A stretch of 25,586 bases of DNA from a virus: the IMG/VR virus record IMGVR_UViG_3300020220_005017, positions 1 to 25,586 of that record, one strand, 5' to 3'. A program made the translations under genes and the position numbers. The notes beneath the pieces were generated by a model. It worked only from the letters and a program-made list of their open reading frames with translations, made no database searches and had not been told where the DNA came from. Each line of letters begins with the position of its first letter. Within the stretch, counting starts at the first letter, position 1. Of the stretch, positions 1 to 7,452 are shown piece by piece.

Positions 1-57
1 TATTTTTAATAGCTGGTCAACAGCTTTTTTAATATCATCATAACTGTTTTGAAGCAT
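1..57 (-). CDS. Partial CDS, N-terminus of unknown protein
   Basis: An ATG at 57-55 opens a frame that stays open to the window edge (19 codons, beginning MLQNSYDDIKKAVDQLL). The start lies one base after the TAA stop of the upstream gene, the tight spacing seen throughout this strand, which is why I accept so short a fragment. The visible residues look like the start of an amphipathic helix. Nothing can be said about function. The carbohydrate operon apparently continues, or passes into another module, beyond the edge. Confidence 0.45.
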   Translation of the reverse strand, partial: MLQNSYDDIKKAVDQLLKI

Positions 58-58
58 A

Positions 59-385
59 TTACTTTATTTTATCCATTAATACTTTTATTTTAGAACATTC
101 TTCATATTTTTCTTCCTCAATAAGTCTATCAATATATGTTTGTAAAGCTTGTTTCCATTGACTTTTATCTAACTCTAAATAATAATCACTTTTAGCTATT
201 TGAAATAATGTAGCAGTTTTACTTTTAGTACTAATAGCATCTTTAATCCCAGCTATTGTTTCTATGAATACTGCTTTGATAAACATTTCATTTTCACATA
301 GTGCTTCTATATCTGTTTCACCTTCTCCTTTAATAGTAACAACCATTGAAGGTACTTGTCTGTTTGATTTTTTAGCCATAGTCAT
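59..385 (-). CDS. Small conserved-type phage protein with UVR-like C-terminal helix
   Basis: This 108-residue soluble protein is of unknown function. Its ATG overlaps the TAA stop of the preceding glycosyltransferase by one base (TAATG), suggesting translational coupling; a second ATG two codons later (379) is an alternative start. The N-terminal half looks globular. The C-terminal 30 residues form a charged helix with IEEEKYEECSKIKVLMDKI, which resembles the UVR motif (E-x-YE-x-A/C-x-x-I) found in UvrB/UvrC and in many small regulatory proteins. It is not a sugar enzyme, and may be a phage house-keeping or assembly protein lying downstream of the carbohydrate module. The reading frame is convincing; the function is unknown. 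Confidence 0.75.
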   Translation of the reverse strand: MTMAKKSNRQVPSMVVTIKGEGETDIEALCENEMFIKAVFIETIAGIKDAISTKSKTATLFQIAKSDYYLELDKSQWKQALQTYIDRLIEEEKYEECSKIKVLMDKIK

Positions 386-1572
386 TATTTATTATAAATA
401 TGGATGAGTTTATCCTCATATGTATCCATATAGGCTATAGAGATATCAAATATATCTAATTCAAATTCACCTACTTCACCTGACTGAGTTATTATATCTG
501 AAAACTGGGCTATGGTTTTAAATGATTCTTGGTTTAATTGTTTAGCATCAAATTCAATTATAATATCATTATTAGGTGCATCATGTCCTATTAATTTAAT
601 TTTATCTTTTAAATTAATTAAAGTATGTTTTTGTTCTAAATCTCTATAACTTGATCCTATAATATCCATTTCATCTTCAATGTAAATATTATTACACCAT
701 GGTTCTAAAATAGCTAATGTTTCTAAATTACAATTACTAACTACAAATCCAATATCATACTTATGAGGTATAATTGGTTTCATATAAACATCATGTTTAA
801 CAAAATGACCCCATTTACGAATAAAATTTCTAGCATTTTTATTTGTAGTATGAAGCCATTCATCACTATTTTTACCTGCTGCCCCACCAGCATATTTATT
901 AAATCTACTACCACGGCTAGTAAAATGATAAACTAAACCATCCCATGATTGAATTACTTTATAACCTTTTAAAACAAAACGATTAAATAAATCACTATCT
1001 TCTTTAGATTGAGGAGCAAATAATTCATCATGTCCTCCTATTGCTAAATAATCTGATTTATACATACACCAAGGAGCAAATATACCTTCAGTGAATTTAT
1101 CTTTATTTAACTGTTCTAATTCTATAAATCTAGGTTTAGTAATATCATAGTTAAACTCTTCTATTTCATTACCCCAATTCATAGTTATTTTTTCTGGTCC
1201 TTGAGGATGTAATGGTGGCTCAACTCTAGTAGCACTTACTACTATACCTGGTTTAAGATGTTTTAAAATGTTTTTATCTAAATTAGGAGCAGCTACCATA
1301 TCAGCATGAAATGCAAATATAATTTCTGTTCTAGCCATCTCAATACCCTTATCAAACATACCTACAATACCAATACGCTCTGGTCCTGGATTGTAATATG
1401 TGATTAGATCTTCATCATTGAGTGATTTAACCCATTCTTTAGTTCCATCTATGCTGGCGTCATCTAAAATTAATATCTCATGTTTAGTTTCTAAATCACA
1501 AATTGATTTATATGCTAGTTGTAGAAACTCTAAATTATTTCTACTTGGTAATACAAATGTTATTTTATCCAT
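385..1572 (-). CDS. Family 2 (GT-A) glycosyltransferase with C-terminal extension
   Basis: This 395-residue protein begins with a GT2 fold: strand FVLPSRNN near residues 6-13, the nucleotide-binding pair LDDAS (36-40), a metal-site equivalent FHADM (88-92), and the ED pair of the catalytic-base region (SKEDSDLFNRF, about 189-199). It should transfer a sugar from a nucleotide-sugar donor; donor and acceptor cannot be read from the sequence. Residues about 271-395 are an extra domain I do not recognise. The start overlaps the stop of the upstream epimerase gene by 8 bases, and the stop overlaps the next start by one base, so it belongs to the same transcript. No membrane segment is visible, unlike many polysaccharide synthases of this family. 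Confidence 0.87.
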   Translation of the reverse strand: MDKITFVLPSRNNLEFLQLAYKSICDLETKHEILILDDASIDGTKEWVKSLNDEDLITYYNPGPERIGIVGMFDKGIEMARTEIIFAFHADMVAAPNLDKNILKHLKPGIVVSATRVEPPLHPQGPEKITMNWGNEIEEFNYDITKPRFIELEQLNKDKFTEGIFAPWCMYKSDYLAIGGHDELFAPQSKEDSDLFNRFVLKGYKVIQSWDGLVYHFTSRGSRFNKYAGGAAGKNSDEWLHTTNKNARNFIRKWGHFVKHDVYMKPIIPHKYDIGFVVSNCNLETLAILEPWCNNIYIEDEMDIIGSSYRDLEQKHTLINLKDKIKLIGHDAPNNDIIIEFDAKQLNQESFKTIAQFSDIITQSGEVGEFELDIFDISIAYMDTYEDKLIHIYNK

Positions 1573-2410
1573 TTAAATACTCTTTAATATAATCTTCAAT
1601 ATTATGTTTTGGTTCCCAATCTAATAATTCTTTAGCTAATGTATCAGTACATAATGTTATCTCAGCTTCACCTGGTTTATTTTCTTTATATTCTACTTCT
1701 TGTCCAAACATATCAGCTATATCTTTAACTGAGTGATTTTTACCTCTTCCAAGTTCAAATACTTGCCCCCATGATTGCTTTTCATTTATTAATAATAAAG
1801 CATTTACTATATCATTAATATGAGTGAAGTCTCTACGTTTAGTTCCATCACCATATATAATTAAGGATTGATGTTCTTCAATTTGTTTTTCCCAAGCACC
1901 AATTAAAGTAGTATAACCACCTTCTTTTAAATGATAAGGACCATACACATTGTAAAAACGAGCTATAGATGCTTTTAATTTATAATGTGATTGAAACAAT
2001 AAAATAATTTCTTCACCTATATCTTTACTAAATGTATAAGGATTCTTAAACTTACCTGAATGATGAGAACTACTACCAGCATAAATTAAAGGTATATTAT
2101 TATTAGAACAATATTTAGCTATTTTAAATGTGGCATTAGCATTAGTAGTAAAATAATCATATGGTTCTTTAAATGATGGTTGTATTCTAGCTATAGCTGC
2201 CATATGATAAACAATATCAAAGTCACCCCATGGTGAATAATCATCTATGTTTCTAATATCAAATTCAATATATTGAGCACCGGGTTGGTGATTTGATTTT
2301 AAACCAGTGTTATAATTATCAACTGATGTTACTTTATGTCCTTGTTCAAGAAATGTTTTAATTAAGTTAGTACCTACAAAACCAGCTCCACCTGTGACTA
2401 ATATATTCAT
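1565..2410 (-). CDS. NAD-dependent sugar epimerase/dehydratase (extended SDR)
   Basis: This 281-residue extended short-chain dehydrogenase carries the NAD-binding GGAGFVG at residues 7-13, an AGSSS strand around 111-115 and the catalytic pair YTFSK (Tyr125, Lys129). The family includes UDP-glucose 4-epimerase, dTDP-glucose 4,6-dehydratase and UDP-glucuronate decarboxylase, all acting on nucleotide sugars in the cytoplasm. At 281 residues it is somewhat shorter than the usual 310-340. The exact substrate cannot be assigned. It lies three bases after a GT-A-type gene and overlaps the next GT2 gene, so it probably supplies a donor sugar for the transferases around it. A second SDR gene lies at 11828-12823. 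Confidence 0.9.
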   Translation of the reverse strand: MNILVTGGAGFVGTNLIKTFLEQGHKVTSVDNYNTGLKSNHQPGAQYIEFDIRNIDDYSPWGDFDIVYHMAAIARIQPSFKEPYDYFTTNANATFKIAKYCSNNNIPLIYAGSSSHHSGKFKNPYTFSKDIGEEIILLFQSHYKLKASIARFYNVYGPYHLKEGGYTTLIGAWEKQIEEHQSLIIYGDGTKRRDFTHINDIVNALLLINEKQSWGQVFELGRGKNHSVKDIADMFGQEVEYKENKPGEAEITLCTDTLAKELLDWEPKHNIEDYIKEYLNG

Positions 2411-2413
2411 AAA

Positions 2414-3115
2414 TTATTGTTTTTGAGTTCCTCTAGCACACTCATATAAGTATTTACTATCTTGATATGTGTTAGATAAATAAGTTATTTTATCTTTACC
2501 ATATACTCTATATATTTTATAACCTAACATAGTTTGCTGTAAATTACCTATACCACCAATATGAAATTTACCATTAGCATCAGGTTGAGGTTCTTCCCAA
2601 ATTACTTCAAAATCAAATATGTTTTTAAGATAACCTCTTATTGTACATATAAAACTTTCTCTAATAGTTAATACAGTTCCAGCTGTATCAAATAAATGTT
2701 TAGCCTCATCTTTAACCCAATCAATACATTTTTTTCCTCTAACTATTTCTTGTGGATTAAAATTAGCTGGATAATTCATTCCATTACCTATAAATGCTAT
2801 ACCATTTTGTAAATGTTGTAAGCATATATTAATGAACTCCCAATCTTTAACCACAATATCATCATGCATTAAAAATAATATAATGTCATCATCTAAATTC
2901 AAATAATCTAATGCTTGTTGATACGCTCCATCTTCCAATCCTAAATTAGGAAATACTTTATAATCAAAATTTTGTTTAACTGTCTCACTAGGTTCTTTAT
3001 GACATGACCAAAATATTCCTACTTCAGGATTATCTGTTTTAAGTTGTTTTAACTCATTTATTAACTCAGGAAAATTATTAAAATGCCATCCTACTATTAT
3101 AAATTGTATTTTCAT
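2414..3115 (-). CDS. GT2-like glycosyltransferase (GT-A fold)
   Basis: This 233-residue protein has a GT-A-like layout: an N-terminal strand (MKIQFIIVGW), a helix, and then ILFLMHDDIVV at residues 79-89, where HDD occupies the place of the DxD metal-binding motif. Downstream are a GNGMNYPANF segment and a C-terminal GGIGNLQQTMLGYKIY resembling the acceptor-side helix of GT2 enzymes. A glycosyltransferase acting on a nucleotide-sugar donor is the likely role, but the fold is inferred from short motifs. Its ATG overlaps the stop of the 72-residue gene upstream (ATGA), and three bases separate it from the epimerase gene downstream. Confidence 0.68.
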   Translation of the reverse strand: MKIQFIIVGWHFNNFPELINELKQLKTDNPEVGIFWSCHKEPSETVKQNFDYKVFPNLGLEDGAYQQALDYLNLDDDIILFLMHDDIVVKDWEFINICLQHLQNGIAFIGNGMNYPANFNPQEIVRGKKCIDWVKDEAKHLFDTAGTVLTIRESFICTIRGYLKNIFDFEVIWEEPQPDANGKFHIGGIGNLQQTMLGYKIYRVYGKDKITYLSNTYQDSKYLYECARGTQKQ

Positions 3116-3330
3116 ATTTCATTTTCTTTAAATACCTCTACACATAATACATTTTTATCATTTATCATAATCCATGTTCCATCTTTTTGTCTAAACTTAG
3201 TGAATTGTCCTTGTCTTATAGATGTTGAATCTATATTATGAAATGTTCGTTTTTCACCTCCAACAAAATGAATTATTTGAGTAACATATTCACCTATATC
3301 ATTAACTGAGGATTTGAGATTAGTATTCAT
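3112..3330 (-). CDS. Small hypothetical phage protein
   Basis: This 72-residue soluble protein is rich in predicted beta strand (FTKFRQKDGTWIMINDKNV, then LCVEVF), so it may be a small barrel. I chose the ATG at 3330 because it overlaps the TAA of the aminotransferase gene (TAATG), a junction used repeatedly here. An ATG two codons earlier (3336) is almost as good, while the longest frame would need a TTG start at 3351. The stop forms an ATGA overlap with the next gene. It has no sugar-enzyme features despite lying between an aminotransferase and a glycosyltransferase, so it may be a phage regulator or accessory protein. Function unknown. Confidence 0.72.
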   Translation of the reverse strand: MNTNLKSSVNDIGEYVTQIIHFVGGEKRTFHNIDSTSIRQGQFTKFRQKDGTWIMINDKNVLCVEVFKENEI

Positions 3331-4511
3331 TACCATCCTTGTTTTATGCAATCAACAATGTATTGTCTCTCTTCTTCTGTTACCCACCATCCAACTGGAA
3401 GTGAAGATAATTTTCTAACAGTCTTATCTAGGTTAGGTAATATTGACTTATATTCTTTAACACAACTATGAATATCATTACGTTCATGTACTTGGGATGT
3501 AGCAATTCCTTTATCAGCCATATAGCGTTGGAAATCATCTTTACGATCTACTAATATACTATAAATCCAAAATGATGACTCTCTATCCTTATGACGTTTA
3601 AGTAAAGTTAAACCAGGAACATCTTTTAATGCTTCATCATAATACGCAGCATTTTCTTTATGTTTTGAAATTATATCATCAATACATTTAAAATTCTCTA
3701 ATCCAATAGCAGCATTAATATCATTCATATGAAACTTAAATCCCCATTCTAGAATATCAGCTTCACATCTAAAATCTTTACGATTACCTTCTCTATCAAT
3801 ACCATACCACCTTAATAACTTACCTCTTTTATATAACTCATCATGTGGTACAAATAAAATACCCCCATCACCTGATGTCACATGCTTAATTGCTTGTAAA
3901 CTAAAAGTACAAATATTACCATGTGTACCAATTAATTTACCTTTATACTTACTACCCATTGCATGAGCACAATCCTCAATAATAGCTGGTTTGAAACCAT
4001 ATAACCTATTAGCTTGGTTTTGAATTTCAGCTAAACGATCTAAATCAACTGGGTAACCACCCCAATGTACTACAAATATAGCTTTAGTTTTAGGAGTAAT
4101 TTTTCTAGCTAAATCATCTAGATCCATATTTAATGTCTCTGGATCAATATCAACCCATTTGATTTTAAAATTATTAGCTAATATAGGCCAGTTAGTAGCT
4201 GTACAAGTTAAAGCTGTAGTTAATACTTCATCTCCATCTTCCATTCCAGGCCATTTAGACTCATACATAGCATATCCATCAACTCCAACATTATGGATTG
4301 ATGGTTTTTTAAGCATATGTAATGCTAAATGTTCAGCTGATGTAGCGGCATTAACTGTTAAGATTTTATCATGTCTAAAGTACTTTTTCAAATGTTCCTC
4401 AAACTCATCAACCACTGGGCCCTGACCAATAAAACCACTTTTAAGTACCTGAGTTACCTTTTCAGGAGCTGAATCAGCCATATGTACTTTAAATAAGGGT
4501 ATATTTTTCAT
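3330..4511 (-). CDS. DegT/DnrJ/EryC1-type PLP sugar aminotransferase
   Basis: This 393-residue protein matches the family of PLP-dependent aminotransferases that convert a keto nucleotide sugar to an amino sugar with glutamate as donor. Visible features are the N-terminal GFIGQGPVVDEFE (26-38), the cofactor-binding EDCAHAMG (Asp180), and the Schiff-base lysine in SLQAIKHVTSGDGG (Lys209). The catalytic set looks intact. An insertion of roughly 18-20 residues around 69-92 separates the usual helix from the DGDEV strand, which may alter substrate access. It follows the GT-B-like gene by 7 bases. In the pathway it would act after a dehydrogenase or dehydratase has made a keto sugar, supplying the amino group that the GNAT and PIG-L enzymes next door could process. 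Confidence 0.93.
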   Translation of the reverse strand: MKNIPLFKVHMADSAPEKVTQVLKSGFIGQGPVVDEFEEHLKKYFRHDKILTVNAATSAEHLALHMLKKPSIHNVGVDGYAMYESKWPGMEDGDEVLTTALTCTATNWPILANNFKIKWVDIDPETLNMDLDDLARKITPKTKAIFVVHWGGYPVDLDRLAEIQNQANRLYGFKPAIIEDCAHAMGSKYKGKLIGTHGNICTFSLQAIKHVTSGDGGILFVPHDELYKRGKLLRWYGIDREGNRKDFRCEADILEWGFKFHMNDINAAIGLENFKCIDDIISKHKENAAYYDEALKDVPGLTLLKRHKDRESSFWIYSILVDRKDDFQRYMADKGIATSQVHERNDIHSCVKEYKSILPNLDKTVRKLSSLPVGWWVTEEERQYIVDCIKQGW

Positions 4512-4518
4512 AAATTAT

Positions 4519-5457
4519 TTATTTAAATAATGATTCTAATATATTATTCATTTTATTAAGAAACACTTCTTCTGAGTAGTATTGATGGTATAATTCTTTT
4601 GTTTCTGTAGAACATTTATTGTAAAATTCCTCATCTGTTTTTAATTTATTAGCTAATAATCTAGCACTATATATATCTCCGTCTGGTACAGATAAATTAG
4701 GATGTAAATATTTTTGAGTGTTAACATTATCATAACCTATACATGGAATACCTAAATATGAGCAATTTAAATTAAAAGTACCAGCAGCCGCTGTTCCTAA
4801 TTGCACACCATATTTCTTTTTTGACAATTCAAAAATCCAATCCTTCCAAACTATCCATGGTAAATGATTTATATCTAAACTTACTTCTTCAGGTTTCATT
4901 CTTCCTGTTGTTGGAGCTGCTATATCATCTGATAATATTTTACCTACAACATATGAATCAATTCCTCTATAAGCTGTTACCCAATTTCCTCCAATCATAA
5001 CTCCACTACGATTTTCCAAATTAGTATTGATAAAATCAGTTATCATTAAACTAGGCATTAATTCACACCTAGTGTCAGTCATTCCTTTATAATAAAGCAA
5101 ATCATGATCATTATGGCAAAATATAATATCCATTTGCTGTAAAAAATTATAATACCATATTTGAGATTGAATAGAATCACCTTGCCAATACCAATATGTA
5201 CTTTCTTGCATAAATGCTGTTTTTTTACATACTTGTTTAAAATGATCAGCTATAGATAATTCAACTAATTTTTGTTTATTTTTTGGGACAATAATAATTC
5301 CAACATCATATAAATTATTAGGTAATTTCATTAAATCATAAACTGGATGATGAGTAGCTTCTAATGAGCACATCCAAGCTTGATCAGTACGCATATTAGG
5401 ATTATTTCTAGGTATTAAACCTGTATATCCTCCTTCTGTGAAAAATCCTATTCTCAT
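4519..5457 (-). CDS. GT-B-like glycosyltransferase (putative)
   Basis: This 312-residue soluble protein has no strict family signature. It begins with a Rossmann-like strand and glycine loop (MRIGFFTEGGYTG), and its C-terminal half contains YGVQLGTAAAGTFNLNCSYL followed by GIPCIGYD, a layout typical of the donor-binding domain of GT-B glycosyltransferases (glycine-rich loop, helix, then a G-x-P strand). SVPDGDIYSARLLANKL near the end resembles the closing helix of such domains. I infer a glycosyltransferase, possibly acting on an amino sugar made by the neighbouring enzymes. Its start overlaps the PIG-L gene stop (ATGA), tying the two together translationally. Confidence 0.62.
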   Translation of the reverse strand: MRIGFFTEGGYTGLIPRNNPNMRTDQAWMCSLEATHHPVYDLMKLPNNLYDVGIIIVPKNKQKLVELSIADHFKQVCKKTAFMQESTYWYWQGDSIQSQIWYYNFLQQMDIIFCHNDHDLLYYKGMTDTRCELMPSLMITDFINTNLENRSGVMIGGNWVTAYRGIDSYVVGKILSDDIAAPTTGRMKPEEVSLDINHLPWIVWKDWIFELSKKKYGVQLGTAAAGTFNLNCSYLGIPCIGYDNVNTQKYLHPNLSVPDGDIYSARLLANKLKTDEEFYNKCSTETKELYHQYYSEEVFLNKMNNILESLFK

Positions 5458-6086
5458 AAAAATATTTGTTTGAATTTAAATTGTTCTATCCTACCTATTT
5501 TTCTTTTTGAGCATCTAAAATTAGAATGAAATTCATTTAATGTGTTAAGTTTAAAATAAGTTTTATGAATTTGTGATTTAAATTCTCCTAACATTTTTAT
5601 CTTTTTATCATAAACTTCATTTATATCTACAAATACATTTGGTATCCATGTTTCTAATGTACTTGGAGAATAATACTCTATTAATGATATAGGATATAAT
5701 CTTGTCAAAGCATATCCTAAATTACATACTATTTTATGTTCAAAATGACTATCAAATTGAGAAGGTGTAATTATACAACTATATTGATTTTTATGTATAA
5801 AATTATTTTCTATATAATTAATCCATTCATCTTCTCCTAATTCTTTTAAAAATTTATTTTGAGTAAAATATAAAGAAAAATTAGTAGAATCAGATACACT
5901 CCATACATTTTTTACTTCTTGTAAACGACTTTTACTTGTTGTTGAATCACAATCACCACCTTGAGTTAAACAAAGTATATCAAAATGAGTATCTTTATAT
6001 TTTAGAATAGTTCCAGCCATACTATATTCAACATCATCTGGATGAGGACTAATACAAAATATGCTATCAAAATTTAAAAATTTCAT
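5454..6086 (-). CDS. PIG-L/LmbE-family N-acetyl-sugar deacetylase
   Basis: This 210-residue protein carries the family hallmark PHPDD at residues 14-18 and a second metal site in DSHFEHK (Asp112, His114, His117). Together these give the zinc ligands His15, Asp18 and His117 expected of LmbE/PIG-L deacetylases, and the CLTQGGDCDSTTSKSR segment (39-54) matches the conserved loop. The family removes acetyl groups from N-acetylglucosamine-type sugars (GPI, mycothiol, bacillithiol and polysaccharide pathways). Here it sits between a GNAT-type acyltransferase (TAATG overlap) and a GT-B-like enzyme (ATGA overlap), which suggests it exposes an amine that is then re-acylated. Length is normal and all ligands are present. 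Confidence 0.9.
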   Translation of the reverse strand: MKFLNFDSIFCISPHPDDVEYSMAGTILKYKDTHFDILCLTQGGDCDSTTSKSRLQEVKNVWSVSDSTNFSLYFTQNKFLKELGEDEWINYIENNFIHKNQYSCIITPSQFDSHFEHKIVCNLGYALTRLYPISLIEYYSPSTLETWIPNVFVDINEVYDKKIKMLGEFKSQIHKTYFKLNTLNEFHSNFRCSKRKIGRIEQFKFKQIFL

Positions 6087-7021
6087 TAAAATACATCATT
6101 ATCACCTAAAGTCACATGCCATTTACTAGTATCAGCTTTTAAAAAATCTATATCTGAATGTAAAATGAAACGGCTTGATAATTCACTTTTATTAAATTTA
6201 AGTGTTGTTAATATTTCTTGTTCTTGTTTATTATAACACCATATATTAATAATATCAACTCCTAACTCATAACCTTTATTAATAGACAGTTTAATTATAT
6301 CAATAAAATCTTCTATTTGGTTATATCCAAAATCCACAATATGTAACTTATTCTCATCTTTATACTTAAAATGTTTTAATACAATAAAATTATTAAAAGG
6401 AGAAGATTTAAATATTAAATAATTAATGTTAGGTCTATCAATAAATCTCCAATTTAGATAATTAGAGTCTTTATCAATATAAAAATCATATTTAGATAAA
6501 AATTGTTTTATTTTAATATCATCTTCATTTGAAAATTTATCTACAAATGTATATTCATTTTTAAGTTCATATTTCACTTTAACATCTGTAATTTCAAAAA
6601 AAGGAATATTATTTAATTCTTGCCAACCTACTTTTCTATGACCTGGTATAGCATTATCATTTGGTATTCCCATTAGAATAACATCTTTGGTTCTTATATT
6701 TTCCATAATATGTTTTCCTAATTTAGTGAAAAAACCATTATTACCATATTCAGGATGAGTCATCCCATTATTTGCTAAATATGATTTATTATTTTTATTT
6801 TTATAAACTATATTTAAAGGAAATAGACCATATGATGCTACAACTTTATCTAAATCTTTAATAACATATAATTCATTTTTCTTATAAGAGGAATTATTAT
6901 ACCAATAAGCCCAATCTATGGTATATTCAGGACGTAAATTAAAACAAGATTTAAACAAATCCATCCATTTATTAATACTATTTTCTGATATATCAATTTT
7001 TTCTAGAGTATACTTATCCAT
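6086..7021 (-). CDS. GNAT-family N-acyltransferase
   Basis: This 311-residue protein has features of the two-domain GNAT proteins often found in polysaccharide clusters. The N-terminal part has a VVASYGLFPLNI strand (60-71) and an acyl-CoA loop region MTHPEYGNNGFFTKLGKHIM (87-106), where YGNNGFF occupies the pyrophosphate-binding position. A later YLNWRFIDRP segment is typical of this subgroup. The reaction would be transfer of an acyl group from acyl-CoA to an amine, plausibly the amino sugar made by the DegT enzyme or exposed by the PIG-L enzyme next to it. It starts four bases after the MaoC-type gene, which could supply an unusual acyl-CoA. The family is fairly clear; the acyl group and acceptor are inferred. 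Confidence 0.77.
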   Translation of the reverse strand: MDKYTLEKIDISENSINKWMDLFKSCFNLRPEYTIDWAYWYNNSSYKKNELYVIKDLDKVVASYGLFPLNIVYKNKNNKSYLANNGMTHPEYGNNGFFTKLGKHIMENIRTKDVILMGIPNDNAIPGHRKVGWQELNNIPFFEITDVKVKYELKNEYTFVDKFSNEDDIKIKQFLSKYDFYIDKDSNYLNWRFIDRPNINYLIFKSSPFNNFIVLKHFKYKDENKLHIVDFGYNQIEDFIDIIKLSINKGYELGVDIINIWCYNKQEQEILTTLKFNKSELSSRFILHSDIDFLKADTSKWHVTLGDNDVF

Positions 7022-7025
7022 TATT

Positions 7026-7409
7026 TTATATTTTTAAAGTAGCATTTCCTATGATTGTATACACATCTTGATCTTTTATATTAGTTTGTAAATAAATAAT
7101 ATTTTTTTTATGATCAACATTAATTACTTTAACTTCAGCTATATATTCAGTATCTGGGTACATAGGTTTTAAAAATTTAAAATTTTGTTCCATATAAGCA
7201 CATCCATTTCCTGGAAATGTTGTTCCAAATATTTTAGAAAAAATAGTTACTGATAAAAATCCATGCATGATTGGTTTTAAAAATACTGTTGATGCAGCAT
7301 ATTCTTCATCATGATGAATTGGATTTGTATCACCTGATAGTTTTATAAAATCTAAAACTTGTTCTTTAGTGAATGAAAATGTTTCTGTGTATATGTATCC
7401 TATATTCAT
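7026..7409 (-). CDS. MaoC-type (R)-specific enoyl-CoA hydratase-like protein
   Basis: This 127-residue protein is a single hot-dog domain. The hydratase motif is clear: SGDTNPIHHDEEYA (25-38) has the catalytic Asp27 and His32 pair, followed by IMHGFLS (47-53) and the FKFLKPMYPDTEY strand pair. MaoC-type enzymes hydrate 2-enoyl-CoA to (R)-3-hydroxyacyl-CoA. Such a gene is unexpected in a phage. Being directly upstream of the GNAT gene, it could make the 3-hydroxyacyl group used to modify an amino sugar; this is inference. Alternatively it may have been recruited for another dehydration in sugar synthesis. A 43-base gap precedes it, one of the longest in the window. Confidence 0.88.
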   Translation of the reverse strand: MNIGYIYTETFSFTKEQVLDFIKLSGDTNPIHHDEEYAASTVFLKPIMHGFLSVTIFSKIFGTTFPGNGCAYMEQNFKFLKPMYPDTEYIAEVKVINVDHKKNIIYLQTNIKDQDVYTIIGNATLKI

Positions 7410-7414
7410 AATAT

Positions 7415-7446
7415 GAAATATAATGATTTATTTTGTGATTACCAAA
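7415..7446 (-). promoter_or_regulatory. Weak Bacteroidetes-like promoter candidate
   Basis: In the 43-base gap upstream of the MaoC-type gene the minus strand reads TTTG (7446-7443), 20 bases, then TATATTTC (7422-7415). This approximates the Bacteroidetes housekeeping promoter (TTTG, about 19-20 bases, TAnnTTTG) with one mismatch in the -7 box. The same stretch can also be read as TTGGTA, 17 bases, TATATT, a poor sigma-70 match. Initiation here would give an almost leaderless transcript. In DNA this AT-rich such a match can easily arise by chance. Confidence 0.2.
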
Positions 7447-7452
7447 AATAGT

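Noticed and set aside
4159-4425. Plus-strand open frame of 88 codons
   Set aside because: It lies wholly inside the aminotransferase gene, antisense to well-conserved motifs, and has no protein-like features of its own. The same holds for the plus-strand frames at 14448-14669, 15510-15692, 17476-17682, 19403-19651 and 24478-24717.
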